A stretch of 64,000 nt of DNA from Saccharophagus degradans 2-40 (GTDB lineage: Bacteria > Pseudomonadota > Gammaproteobacteria > Pseudomonadales > Cellvibrionaceae). The first letter of the stretch is position 1. Each line of letters begins with the position of its first letter. Shown one piece after another: positions 47,606 to 57,100 of this stretch. Where the stretch lies: NCBI RefSeq assembly GCF_000013665.1, contig NC_007912.1:4525684-4589683 (forward strand), written 5' to 3'. A program made the translations under genes and the position numbers. The notes under the pieces were generated by a model. That model did not search any database. It saw nothing but the letters and a program-made list of their open reading frames with translations, and had not been told where the DNA came from.

Positions 47606-47714
47606 ATTAAAACTCTGACACCCACTCTAACCATTCCCCCCCTAATCACTGTATTCCACCGCTCGTAAAAACTAGCAAAGCACAAAAGGTCTATGGTTCA
47701 TGGCCTATGTGTTG
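47606..47714 (+). repeat. dispersed repeat, copy A
   Basis: Begins TTAAAACTCTGACACCCACT and includes GTATTCCACCGCTCGTAAAA, ACTAGC and CTATGTGTTG. It shares long blocks with copies at 59571 and 62128, all in the same orientation. It is the most diverged copy and lies next to the 3' end of the ABC permease gene. Confidence 0.8.
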
Positions 47715-47730
47715 ATTAGGCAAACCTCGG

Positions 47731-48984
47731 TCAGTGCACATCAAAATTCGGTAAATCTTCTAGCAGTTCGCGATCAAAGGCCACATTGCGAAAAAATAAA
47801 GGATAGTAAAATGCGCGCAGCTCGGCATGAAATGCTCGCACCCGCTCTTCATATTCTAGGCTGGCATGCGCGTCGGTATTCGCCAAAGCCTGCAGAGTTT
47901 GCTCTAGCAAAGATGGCGGAGCAAAAACGGAAAGCCATGTCGCTAATTCGGCGCGGCGTTTGCGACCTTCACGGTAGGCCATCGCTAACGGCTCCGCTCT
48001 CTGGTCTCCCACCTGCTGAAATGCGTAATACCACTGCCATTCGAACGAGCTTTCCACAGGCTGGTAATCAGCCCACTGTGGGTGGCGCTCGAAAAAAGCA
48101 TCCATTGTCATTTTTCTGGGCAAGTCCCAGGCGTCATTCACTGTTTCGCGCTGTAGCATGAGTATGTCTGCACCATCTGGAACAGGCACAGCTCTATCAA
48201 TTGCTAGCCGCGCTGCGCTTGGAATAAGTACCGCAGTCATCACCCAAAGTGCAATCAACGATATCAGAATTAGCTGGCCTTGTTTACGCCACGCCGAAAA
48301 CCAAAAGCACACCAGCCCCCAAAACACCCCGTAAGCAATAACAGCAAGGCATGCCAGTACCAACTTGAGTGCCGAGACTTCCGCAATAAGCCCGCCAATA
48401 ATCAAAGGGACGATTAAACACAACAACACCGCTAGCGTTCTTATACTGGCGCGCTGCAACCAGAATAGGCGCGGCTGCGCGACCGTTGCTTCAATCAAAT
48501 TAATACGCCCAGCGCTGCGCTCGTGTGCACGAAGATCATAGAGCAAAACCATCAGTACAAGCGGGAATACAAAAGCGGCGAAAAATGCAAAATCAAATCG
48601 CCCCAGTATAGCTACACTGGGGTTGCCAACATCTCGCTCGTATACCTGCCCCTCCAAAGCGAGCATTTTAACCCGGTGCTTCCACGGCTGAGTATCGCGC
48701 ATGCCAAGCGCGGCAAAAGCAAAGTCGGAGGGGGCATCGTAGGTTAAATGCAAGCCGTAATAAGCGGCGCTGCCCCAATCACTTTTTTTGCTATGTTGTA
48801 GAGCACGATCGGTTTTATCTGCTTGAATAAGCTGTTCTATCGTCTTATTTTGTACCGCTATTTCGGCCAAACCGAAACCAACAGCCGCGGATGACAAGCA
48901 AAACACTAAGGCCAGCCATAACCAAATAATGCGGTCCCGTGCTAGAAATTTAATTTCACGTTTAAGGCCATTTATTTTATTCAT
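47731..48984 (-). CDS. ABC-2 type transporter permease (second of two, DUF3526-like)
   Basis: The 417-residue protein has an N-terminal membrane helix (IIWLWLALVFCLSSAAVGFGL, about 19-39), a long extracytoplasmic loop, then five or so helices at about 130-280, and a C-terminal soluble tail. This is the layout of the ABC-2/DUF3526 permeases. It overlaps the upstream permease by four bases and ends the receptor-ABC operon. The substrate is unknown. Confidence 0.82.
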   Translation of the reverse strand: MNKINGLKREIKFLARDRIIWLWLALVFCLSSAAVGFGLAEIAVQNKTIEQLIQADKTDRALQHSKKSDWGSAAYYGLHLTYDAPSDFAFAALGMRDTQPWKHRVKMLALEGQVYERDVGNPSVAILGRFDFAFFAAFVFPLVLMVLLYDLRAHERSAGRINLIEATVAQPRLFWLQRASIRTLAVLLCLIVPLIIGGLIAEVSALKLVLACLAVIAYGVFWGLVCFWFSAWRKQGQLILISLIALWVMTAVLIPSAARLAIDRAVPVPDGADILMLQRETVNDAWDLPRKMTMDAFFERHPQWADYQPVESSFEWQWYYAFQQVGDQRAEPLAMAYREGRKRRAELATWLSVFAPPSLLEQTLQALANTDAHASLEYEERVRAFHAELRAFYYPLFFRNVAFDRELLEDLPNFDVH

Positions 48985-50417
48985 GGTTTAATGCTTCCAC
49001 TCCGCCAAACAAGCGCGACCATCGAGATCAGCAGCCACAAAAATAAATTTAAAAGGGATGATGCAGCGCGGGCTAATCTCTGGCTCGAGTCGGCGGCAAT
49101 AAATTCGTAGCTATTGAGCACTTGCCAATTACTTGCATCCACGCGCGCGCGCTGCGCCGAGGCTTCATCTTTATAACGATGGATATCCAGTTGATACGAG
49201 AGCTTCTCGGCGTGCGCACGATTTAAGCCTTGAACAAAATCAAAGCGCAGTGCTTCGGCTTCTCGCTGAAAGCGATGATAGTGCGCCAGATCCGTAGCGG
49301 CGATAGCCCTAGATGCAAAGGTGACCGCCAGTACCGGTGAGATAAACCCATATTTTGCGAGGCTGCGCTCTTGCTCCTGCTCAGCTTGCATGCGCGCTTC
49401 GGCATATTGGTTTAATAGTTCGGTGAGTTTTCGCTCACCTTCTAAAGCGACTATGCCTCTAAAGTTCACCGGTAGGTCTTCAACATGATCTACATTGTGT
49501 TGTTCTAGCAAATCTGAACGCAGCTTTAAAAAAGCCGGATCATTCGCGTTGTGGCCATTACCTAGTTTTTCAATGTCGCGTTGCATAGCCAAGTCGGACT
49601 CGATTTTTCCTGCGCTAGCTTTATAACTACTTACAATATTCACTGCGAGTGCTGGTAACACCAGTGAAACTACACACCAAAATGAGAGCATCACAATCAG
49701 CACTTCCGAGCGCCGCTTAACCAGTGTTGATACCAACAAGGTCAACACGACCCACACTAGGCAATAAAAAAAGTAAACGGCAATTAACGCCAACAAAGCA
49801 CCTAAGCGTTCACCTTGAAAATAAGCCAGCAAGGCTCCGATGATCAGTGGAACAAGTAAAAGTGTGGTGAAAAAAGTTAACGCCACCGCTTTACCAGCCA
49901 TTAGTTTGCGCCCGCTAACTCCTAGCGCCAATATTGGCGAAAGTACTGACGCTTCGCGCTCTCGCACTAGCGCGCTGTGCCCCAACAACACAATCATTAA
50001 AGGTGCGAAGAGTTGGTACATAAGTGCAGGACTTAACCACGATAAACCACCGAAATCTGCACTCGCGCCCGCCTCTGAAAACGTTAGTGAATTTTGCCTA
50101 TGCCCTTCTAAAAAAATGGCCTGACCTGTAATCGCATCCAACCCCGGATCGAAGAGGGATAGCGGTACGGGTGTGCGAAACAGGTAGTGACCGTAATGCA
50201 CCATTCTATGTGGATGCCGATCGGGCTGCGCCAGAAAGGCTTGCTCAGCTTCACTCTGATGCTGCGTTCTAGTCTCGCTTTCTGAGCTCAAACGCGCTGC
50301 AGAGATAAAATTTGTTGCTAGAATCAGTGCTAGAAAAATCAAAGTAGCAACGAGCACAACCTGTGACCGACACCAATATCGCCATTCATCATGAGCGATA
50401 AGCATTAGTTGTTTCAT
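48981..50417 (-). CDS. ABC-2 type transporter permease (first of two)
   Basis: The 478-residue protein has an N-terminal helix (VVLVATLIFLALILATNFISAA), a large periplasmic loop (about 45-155), and further helices at about 155-290 and near the C-terminus (ASSLLNLFLWLLISMVALV). The MYQLFAPLMIVLLGHSALVRERE segment is typical of ABC-2 permeases, with the conserved RE pair after the helix. The start shares one base with the end of the ATPase gene (TAATG), so it is translationally coupled. It likely pairs with the next permease as a heterodimer. Confidence 0.85.
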   Translation of the reverse strand: MKQLMLIAHDEWRYWCRSQVVLVATLIFLALILATNFISAARLSSESETRTQHQSEAEQAFLAQPDRHPHRMVHYGHYLFRTPVPLSLFDPGLDAITGQAIFLEGHRQNSLTFSEAGASADFGGLSWLSPALMYQLFAPLMIVLLGHSALVREREASVLSPILALGVSGRKLMAGKAVALTFFTTLLLVPLIIGALLAYFQGERLGALLALIAVYFFYCLVWVVLTLLVSTLVKRRSEVLIVMLSFWCVVSLVLPALAVNIVSSYKASAGKIESDLAMQRDIEKLGNGHNANDPAFLKLRSDLLEQHNVDHVEDLPVNFRGIVALEGERKLTELLNQYAEARMQAEQEQERSLAKYGFISPVLAVTFASRAIAATDLAHYHRFQREAEALRFDFVQGLNRAHAEKLSYQLDIHRYKDEASAQRARVDASNWQVLNSYEFIAADSSQRLARAASSLLNLFLWLLISMVALVWRSGSIKP

Positions 50418-51166
50418 TAGCCTTGCTCCAACATTGCTGACCTTACAGATGATGCATGATCAACAGTGGAAGCAAACGCTTTGTGGACCGTCTCGGTATC
50501 AATCCGAGCATGTTCGGCCACAAACTCCCCGACTAACAAGCCACTGTGCAGTAAGCCAATTTTATCCGCTACCTGACAGGCACCGTATACATCATGGGTT
50601 ACCATCAGTACGGCTTTACCGCTGTCCGCCAGATCCCGCACCAGCTGATGGAATTCATCAATGGCGCTAGGATCTAAACCCGAAGTAGGCTCGTCTAATA
50701 GCAATATGCTGCTATCGCGCAATATTGCTAATGCAATCGCGACTTTTTGACGCATGCCTTTCGAGTAACCGCGTAGTTTGTTCTGCCGTGCTCCTTGCGC
50801 TAGCGATACACGCTCGAGCGCGGTTTCTATATCTGCGCGATTAACTGCCCCGCCAGCCAACTGCATAAAGTAATCAATATTTTCATAGGCATTTAAGTGC
50901 TCGTATAACGACGCAGACTCCGGCAGATATGCCATCGCTTTTCGGGCGCTAGCTACATCTTTATATACATCTTGATTATTAACGGAAACACTGCCGCTCG
51001 TAGGAGATAAAAACCCTAAAAAGCTGAGTAAGGTGGTGGATTTACCGGCGCCATTGCCACCGAGTAAGGCATATACCTCACCGGCGGCAACTTGAAAAGA
51101 AATGCCGTTAAGCACCTGCTTTCCTGAACGCATAATATTAAGTGATTCGGCTTGTAAAATAGTCAT
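50417..51166 (-). CDS. ABC transporter ATPase of the receptor-linked system
   Basis: The 249-residue ATPase has Walker A GGNGAGKST, signature YSKGMRQK and Walker B ILLLDEPTSGLDP, with the switch His in MVTHDV. The SKGMRQK-type signature is characteristic of ATPases that drive ABC-2 exporters (NatA/NosF/GldA group) rather than importers. The start at 51166 is one base after the TAA of the TonB-dependent receptor gene. The longer frame would overlap that gene. Confidence 0.92.
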   Translation of the reverse strand: MTILQAESLNIMRSGKQVLNGISFQVAAGEVYALLGGNGAGKSTTLLSFLGFLSPTSGSVSVNNQDVYKDVASARKAMAYLPESASLYEHLNAYENIDYFMQLAGGAVNRADIETALERVSLAQGARQNKLRGYSKGMRQKVAIALAILRDSSILLLDEPTSGLDPSAIDEFHQLVRDLADSGKAVLMVTHDVYGACQVADKIGLLHSGLLVGEFVAEHARIDTETVHKAFASTVDHASSVRSAMLEQG

Positions 51167-51167
51167 A

Positions 51168-53267
51168 TTAAAAACGGAAACGGGTAGATAATCGGAAGTT
51201 ACGCGGCGCACCGGGCATTACCCAGGTTGGGCCATAGGAATTGGCATAGTAGCTTTTGTCGAATAAATTATTAATCTCAAAGCTGAATTCAATCTGCTCG
51301 CTAATTTCGTACTGTGCAGCAACGCGAGCAGTGGTGTAGCTTGGCAAATTAAATGCAGGATTACCAAATTCACCACTGCGATCACCCACATATAGTACAC
51401 CAGCGATTAATTTAACCGGCTTACCGGCAAGCTCTGTTTTCTGAACCAGTTGAGTGCTTAGCTGATGATCAGGTACGTTCAGTAAATCTGAGCCCGCAGG
51501 TATAGAGGCCCAGCCAACGGCATCGGTAAAATCGTTTTTAGTTTCGGTTTCAGTGTAAGCGTAAGACACCCATACACTTAAGGAGTCAGTAAGGCTACCT
51601 GTTAGGTCGAATTCTATGCCTTGACTGCCCGCTTCACCCACGGCGGTTGGATTATAGTCTGCATCCAAGGTCGCAATATTGGATTGCTTAACATCGAATA
51701 TCGCAATATTGCCCTGCAAGTCGCCATCGTTCAGTGCAAACTTAAGCCCAAGCTCCGTTGATTCAGATAAATTCGGCTCCAAGCCGTTTTCATCCGTAGC
51801 CCCAGATAGCGGCCGGAAATTTTCGCCATACACCACGTAAAATGAAAGCACCTCTGAGCTTTTATATACCACCCCAAACTGTGGGCTGGCCTGCGTTTTA
51901 GAATATTCCGAAACACCGTCGTTTAGACGGTTCACGAGTTTTTGTTGATAATCATCAATACGCACACCAACGCGCACATCAAGGTTATCGGTGAGGCTAA
52001 TTTGATCCTGAATAAACAAACCAGATGATTCTTGGGTTTCAACTCGATCGATATTATCAGCCAGCTCTAGCTCGTCTGCTGGTGACTGACCATAAACAGG
52101 ATTAAAGATATTGATACTTTGATCGGTGGATCTGTCGCGTAGCGAATATTGATCATTTTCAAACGTATCCGCATCAACACCAACAATTACACGGTGCACG
52201 ATATTGCCGGTATTAAAACTACCATTTAATTCCGCTCTAAATACCTGATAGACCGCATCGTAATCTCGACTGCGACTAAAGCGCGCAAAAGTACCATCCT
52301 CTGCGGGTACAGCAAATCCATTTTCGGAAGCGAGGCCTTCAAGCGAGGTTGCGCGATAATTAAATCCAACCAGCGCAGTCCAATCATCATTTAGGTTTCG
52401 CTGAAATTCCAACTGATGGCCCAGCACGCCGGTTTCAATTGGGCCATAGCTCGGCTCGCCTAAAAAGCGGCTTTCAGGTATTACCCCCAGCTCGTTATTC
52501 ATCGCCACCACGCCGCGATCGAATGGAATTTCCTGCTGAGTGTATTCGAGCTCGTAGTTCAATTTTGTTTGATCACTAAATAAAATCGCTACCGACGGAT
52601 TTAATCCGTATTTGGAGGTTTCAACCGTATCGCGATAGCTTTCGGCATCTTCATAAAAACCGACTAAACGAACTGCGACCATGTCAGAAACTGGGGAAGT
52701 CCAATCCACATCGGTACGGTATGTGTTAAAGCTTCCGGCAGATAAAACTATTTCGCCATCACGCTCAAAAGTCGGTCGCTTGGTTACTAAATTGATGGTG
52801 CCACCGGGCTCTCCGCGCCCAAACAAAGCTGCACGTGGACCTTTCAATACCTCTACCGACTCAATCCCCGATAAATCACGCGGGCCACCAAAGCCTCGCC
52901 CCGCATTAAACCCATTAACCAAATAATTACTGGGTAGGTTTTCGTCGCCAACAAATCCGCGAATTGCAAAACTGTTCCAAAGGCCACCAAAGTTATTTTG
53001 CCGAGCGACTGATGCCGATAAATCCAGCGCTTGAACAAGATCTACTACGCCCGCGCTCTTAAGTACTTCTTCACTAATTACCAATTCTGCTTGCGGCGTT
53101 TCGAGTACAGTGAAATCCCCCTGATACGCTTGGCGATTACCAATCACCGTAATATTTTCAACCGGCTTAAGCTCGGCATCTTCGGCGTAAGAAATAGTAG
53201 GGGAAAGCAGTAAAGTTACAAAACTTGAGACACACCAACGCGTCGTCCGATTGAACGAGATTTTCAC
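51168..53267 (-). CDS. TonB-dependent outer-membrane receptor (siderophore type)
   Basis: The 699-residue protein has a signal peptide (cut after SYA, about residue 28), a possible TonB box around ENITVIG, a plug domain (about 50-170: VSARQNNFGGLWNSFAIRGF-like region, IESVEVLKGPRAALFGRGEPGG) and a 22-stranded barrel ending in the aromatic RLSTRFRF. The plug wording matches the FhuA/FpvA-type siderophore receptor class. It heads an operon with an ABC-2 transporter only one base downstream, an unusual pairing. A plausible promoter lies at 53356-53385. Confidence 0.92.
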   Translation of the reverse strand: MKISFNRTTRWCVSSFVTLLLSPTISYAEDAELKPVENITVIGNRQAYQGDFTVLETPQAELVISEEVLKSAGVVDLVQALDLSASVARQNNFGGLWNSFAIRGFVGDENLPSNYLVNGFNAGRGFGGPRDLSGIESVEVLKGPRAALFGRGEPGGTINLVTKRPTFERDGEIVLSAGSFNTYRTDVDWTSPVSDMVAVRLVGFYEDAESYRDTVETSKYGLNPSVAILFSDQTKLNYELEYTQQEIPFDRGVVAMNNELGVIPESRFLGEPSYGPIETGVLGHQLEFQRNLNDDWTALVGFNYRATSLEGLASENGFAVPAEDGTFARFSRSRDYDAVYQVFRAELNGSFNTGNIVHRVIVGVDADTFENDQYSLRDRSTDQSINIFNPVYGQSPADELELADNIDRVETQESSGLFIQDQISLTDNLDVRVGVRIDDYQQKLVNRLNDGVSEYSKTQASPQFGVVYKSSEVLSFYVVYGENFRPLSGATDENGLEPNLSESTELGLKFALNDGDLQGNIAIFDVKQSNIATLDADYNPTAVGEAGSQGIEFDLTGSLTDSLSVWVSYAYTETETKNDFTDAVGWASIPAGSDLLNVPDHQLSTQLVQKTELAGKPVKLIAGVLYVGDRSGEFGNPAFNLPSYTTARVAAQYEISEQIEFSFEINNLFDKSYYANSYGPTWVMPGAPRNFRLSTRFRF

Positions 53268-53343
53268 AAATTACTCCAGATTAAGGGCTGAAAGTGGCTA
53301 AACAAGCTTCGAGGGAAAATGATTGAAACTTGCTCACCACTTA

Positions 53344-53385
53344 ATGATATAATACATCATAACCTCAACAACATTAGGTTGTCTA
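53344..53385 (-). promoter_or_regulatory. candidate promoter and operator of the receptor-ABC operon
   Basis: On the minus strand TAGACA (53380-53385) and TATGAT (53356-53361) are 18 bases apart, each five of six to consensus, about 90 bases before the receptor ATG. An inverted repeat ATGAT-N7-ATCAT (53344-53360) overlaps the -10 region. It is only weakly Fur-like (about 11 of 19 positions). Confidence 0.45.
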
Positions 53386-53688
53386 CCTCGTGATACAACA
53401 TCTACAGCCAGGGAGGAATAACATCACGGCCCATCTATAGCTAGTATCCCTTTTGATTATTGCGTCACCTACTTCTAAAAAACTTCGCGCAGAGTGCTTA
53501 GATTACACCTAAAATCCTCTACCCTTCTGTGGATAACCCACACACCAACCATAGCTAGACGGCCAGCTTTTGAACTAGTCGATTATTTAGGATGAGTAGA
53601 TTGGAGTGGGCGTGCAATACGGTTAAAAAAACGCGATAGTACTAGCCAGCATATACCGTAAATTCTTACGCGGCCAGGTATAGCGCCT
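53386..53688. other. gap between the receptor promoter and the gene remnant
   Basis: About 300 bases with no coding frame that I can support. It carries several short scraps but no recognised repeat or RNA. Confidence 0.35.
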
Positions 53689-53716
53689 ATTTAGTGGTTA
53701 ATTTTAACCACTAAAT
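53689..53716. repeat. 13-base perfect inverted repeat
   Basis: ATTTAGTGGTTAA and TTAACCACTAAAT are perfect inverted arms with a 2-base centre. The right arm overlaps the start of the gene remnant. Confidence 0.75.
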
Positions 53717-53832
53717 TTGAAAAACGGGTTTCGACTTTTGCAGGTTCTGAAAATGCTATTCGATTAGCAGCCGAAAATCTTGGTTATAAAAAATCACTGG
53801 GGATTAGCTTAGCTAGAAGCTTGTTTGTGTAA
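53695..53832 (+). pseudogene. C-terminal gene remnant, copy 1
   Basis: A frame of 45 codons runs from just after an in-frame TAG to a TAA, with no start codon. The peptide contains STFAGSENAIRLAAENLGYK and ends LARSLFV. The same pattern occurs in a second remnant at 61363-61527 (STFAGSESKIRIAAELLGYK, ending AKSLFA). Two independent copies sharing about 60 percent of residues and the stop position show that this is decayed coding DNA. I do not recognise the parent family. Confidence 0.6.
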
Positions 53833-53973
53833 CCCAATCTTAACCCTACAGCAGCACTTCAAGAGTTTCGCTCGCCTAAAATTTGAGAAAACAATCAAGA
53901 ATGCCAATATCTAGGCGTATCAGACATTCCATTTTCCAATAAAATAAAAATCAAACTAACAGGAATAAAAAAA

Positions 53974-54010
53974 ACAGGCAATAGCTATTACTTCTTTAAC
54001 TATTGCCTGT
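53974..54010. repeat. ACAGGC hairpin element, copy D
   Basis: ACAGGCAATAG and CTATTGCCTGT form a perfect 11-base stem with a 15-base loop (containing TTCTTTAA), flanked by an A-run before and T-rich DNA after. It lies 180 bases beyond the 3' end of the GH43-GH10 gene and could act as its terminator. Confidence 0.8.
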
Positions 54011-54189
54011 CTTGATTATTTGATTATTTATGTTTTGCTTATTTATACCTGATTAGGTGATGCACCTCGAATTTGAATCCGCGTTATTTAATCAGACTGA
54101 AAAGTTTAAATGTAGCTTCCATAAAAGTGGACGCAAACGCGCCCACAAAAAGTATTTATCTAACAATTCTTATTGCAGTCAATAACCCA

Positions 54190-57100
54190 CTATCTATTCA
54201 AGTAATCCATTAACCAAGTAAGTGCCGGTCTGGGTGTTCCGTTACTGTGCAACAATCCCGTCCCATCGCGCCAAGTAGCCCCAACAACATACCCCCAAAT
54301 AGTAATGCCTTTCACCGATGGATGGTTATAAAACAGCGGGAACTGAGTTTGCATTACGCGCAGCTGTTCTTGGTCGTTAGTTTTTTCTATATCGTATTCG
54401 GATATATAAATGGGTAAACCCAATGCCGCAACCTGGTTTAGTTTGGTTTCTAAATCACTTAAAGACCAATCCGCTAAGCCGTGTGCTTGTAATCCAATTG
54501 CATCTACAACGCCTGCATTGACAGCCGGAGTAGCCATCTGGATAAACTCTTGAGTGTTCCAACTTAAAACATTGTAATCGTTCAATATTAAAATGCTGTT
54601 AGGACAATATTGACGAGTAAGCTCGAACGAACGAATGATCCAATTATTGCCAAACGCACTCGCCGCGTAGTTAGCAGGAGCATGGCCCAGCGTTGCTTCG
54701 TTTACCACATCAATCATTTCAGTATCAGGATAGCGCGCACAATAATCTCTTATCCACTCCTCTATCTCTGCAGCCTGTTCTGCTGGGCTGAGCGAATCAA
54801 TCCAGTTGGGCTGTTGGCTACCCCACACCATAGTATGCTGTTTAAACGGAATATTATTTTGTTTGGCGTAGTTATAGGCTCTGTCTAGTCCACTCCAATC
54901 ATACACATCACGAGTGCGTTCTACCGAACCCCACTTTCCTTCATTTTCTGGTGTTAGTTGATCCCAGTACTGAGTAAAATCATTGCGCACATTGCCATTA
55001 GTGGTAATGTTACCCACAAAAAATCCCACTTCGTTTTTGGGCGTGACCTCTCCACCAATAGAAAACTCATCGGCATAAAAACTTACGCTATCGCTTTCTG
55101 ACTCGATAATAAAATGCTCAAACGCTGTGCCAGTTTGAGTGTATTGCCCGTGCAGCAGCACCCATTCAGAATCGTTAGCAATGGTCGTGACTATGCCGGT
55201 ATATTCGTTATAAGTGGAATCGTCGCTATCATTTTGTCGTTTGGCGGTAAGCGTAATAGGTGTGTCCGCACTGCCTGCCGCAAGTTTTACCCACACCGCA
55301 ACTTCGTACAGGTTGCCTTGCGTAAGCTCACCAACACTGAACGTCAAACCGTGCCAGTTTTCTGCTCGATTTGTTATACGCGCGCTTGCGTTTCCGCTAT
55401 AACGTTGTTCAGTAGAACGTGTTACTGAACCCGCCGTTGCGCCCCAGCTCTGCAGGTTGTTTTCTACACCACCATTGACTGCGAAATTATTACTCGGAAC
55501 GGTATAGCCTCCCGATGAACTAGAGCTTGATGTGGAACCGGAAGTAGAACTTGTTGTAGAGCTGGAGGAAGACGAGCTGGCACGTGTAGCACAAAATCCT
55601 ATGCCACTCTGGCTTTGCCCTGCTTGCAACGTATTATTCCACTCTACCCCGCTTACGTTAAGTATGTTCCCGCTCTGCGACCAGCTAGCATTCCACATAC
55701 TGTCGACACTATCGCTCATAGAAACACTAGCTTGCCACTGCAGAGCGTTGTTCGTGTTATTGGTAACGGTAAGCTCCGCACAATAACCACTTTGCCAGTC
55801 GTTAGTAACATTTATAGAGTAAGTAACGTTACCAGTTGGCGCGGCGCCAGAGGAACTACTCGAGCTGGTTGAACTTGAGCTAGTCGTTGAACTACTGCTG
55901 GAGGTAGAACTTGATGAGCTGTTATTGGTTTGAATACTGCCCGCGGAGGCTACCAACGTGAGGGTATCTAATTTGGCGCCATCTTCACGCCGAAGTAGAG
56001 TAAGAATGTGATTCCCAGGGCTAAGACCAGTGAAGGTGTTGGGCGTGAGCACCTGCCAACCAGTGGTAGCTTGATTATTAAAAGTCTGCCAGCTATTACT
56101 GTTTAGCTTGTAATAAAACGAATCATCATTGCCATTAGCAAGATTCACGCGTACGTTAAATTCGACATCGGAAGCTTGCGATAGAGTAAATGGGACACTG
56201 ATTTGGCCTTGCGATTGCTCGCTGGCCACACTGAGAATCTGATTGCTCCCATCATTACTCCATTCAATGTAAGCGCCGTTATTAGCCATGTTATCGGAGC
56301 GTACGCTAAGGGGAGCAAAAAGAGATTGCGAAGCCAAGTCTTCCAACTCAACCGTTAGCTGACTGCTTCCTCCATTATTTTCGCCTTCAAATTCAAACCA
56401 ATTTAGGTTGTGCCCAGAAGTACCGCGCAGGTATACATCGTGAACACCAGTTATTGCATTAAAACTTGTGCTTTGTGTTTGCCAATTTTGCCACCCGCCT
56501 GTGTTGGTAATTTCGAGCGAGGCATGCGGGGTATTACTGAGACTGCCTAAAATAATTTCCAGCTTTGAATTATCGATTGCGCTAGCAACTCGAGCGTTAA
56601 ATTGTGTGGCGCCGTTACCAAAATCGACGTTAGCAACTTTTACCCAATCTCCTGGGCCCATCTGAATATTCAAGGTACCTTCAGAAGACGGCTCAGTTTC
56701 TATGCCACCTTCTTGATCGAATGTTTCTGCTTGGTTTATGGAAAAAGCATTAACATTACGTACCGCGGGTACACCTATTGAACTGGCATTTACTTCTCGA
56801 ATACTGCCGTCGGAATTGTAGTAAAGACGATCCACGTTAATAGAGCGGGAAAAGGTACTATCGCCCCGCGTATTTGCGACAGCTCTATTGTGGTAAAAAA
56901 TGTACCATTCGTTATTAAATTCAATAATTGACTGGTGGTTGTTATTGGAATTATTTTCCCAAGGGTTGGGCAAAATGGTGCCGCGATGGGTGAACCCTGA
57001 GGTAGGGTTATTACTCGTCATGTAATCTATGCTCATCCCCGCGCTGGGGTTGGTCGAGTAGGATAAGTAGTAAATGCCGTTGCGCTTATGCATGTATAGC

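Noticed and set aside
53341-53361. Fur box before the TonB-dependent receptor
   Set aside because: Only about 11 of 19 positions match the Fur consensus; the inverted repeat is kept as an unnamed operator candidate.
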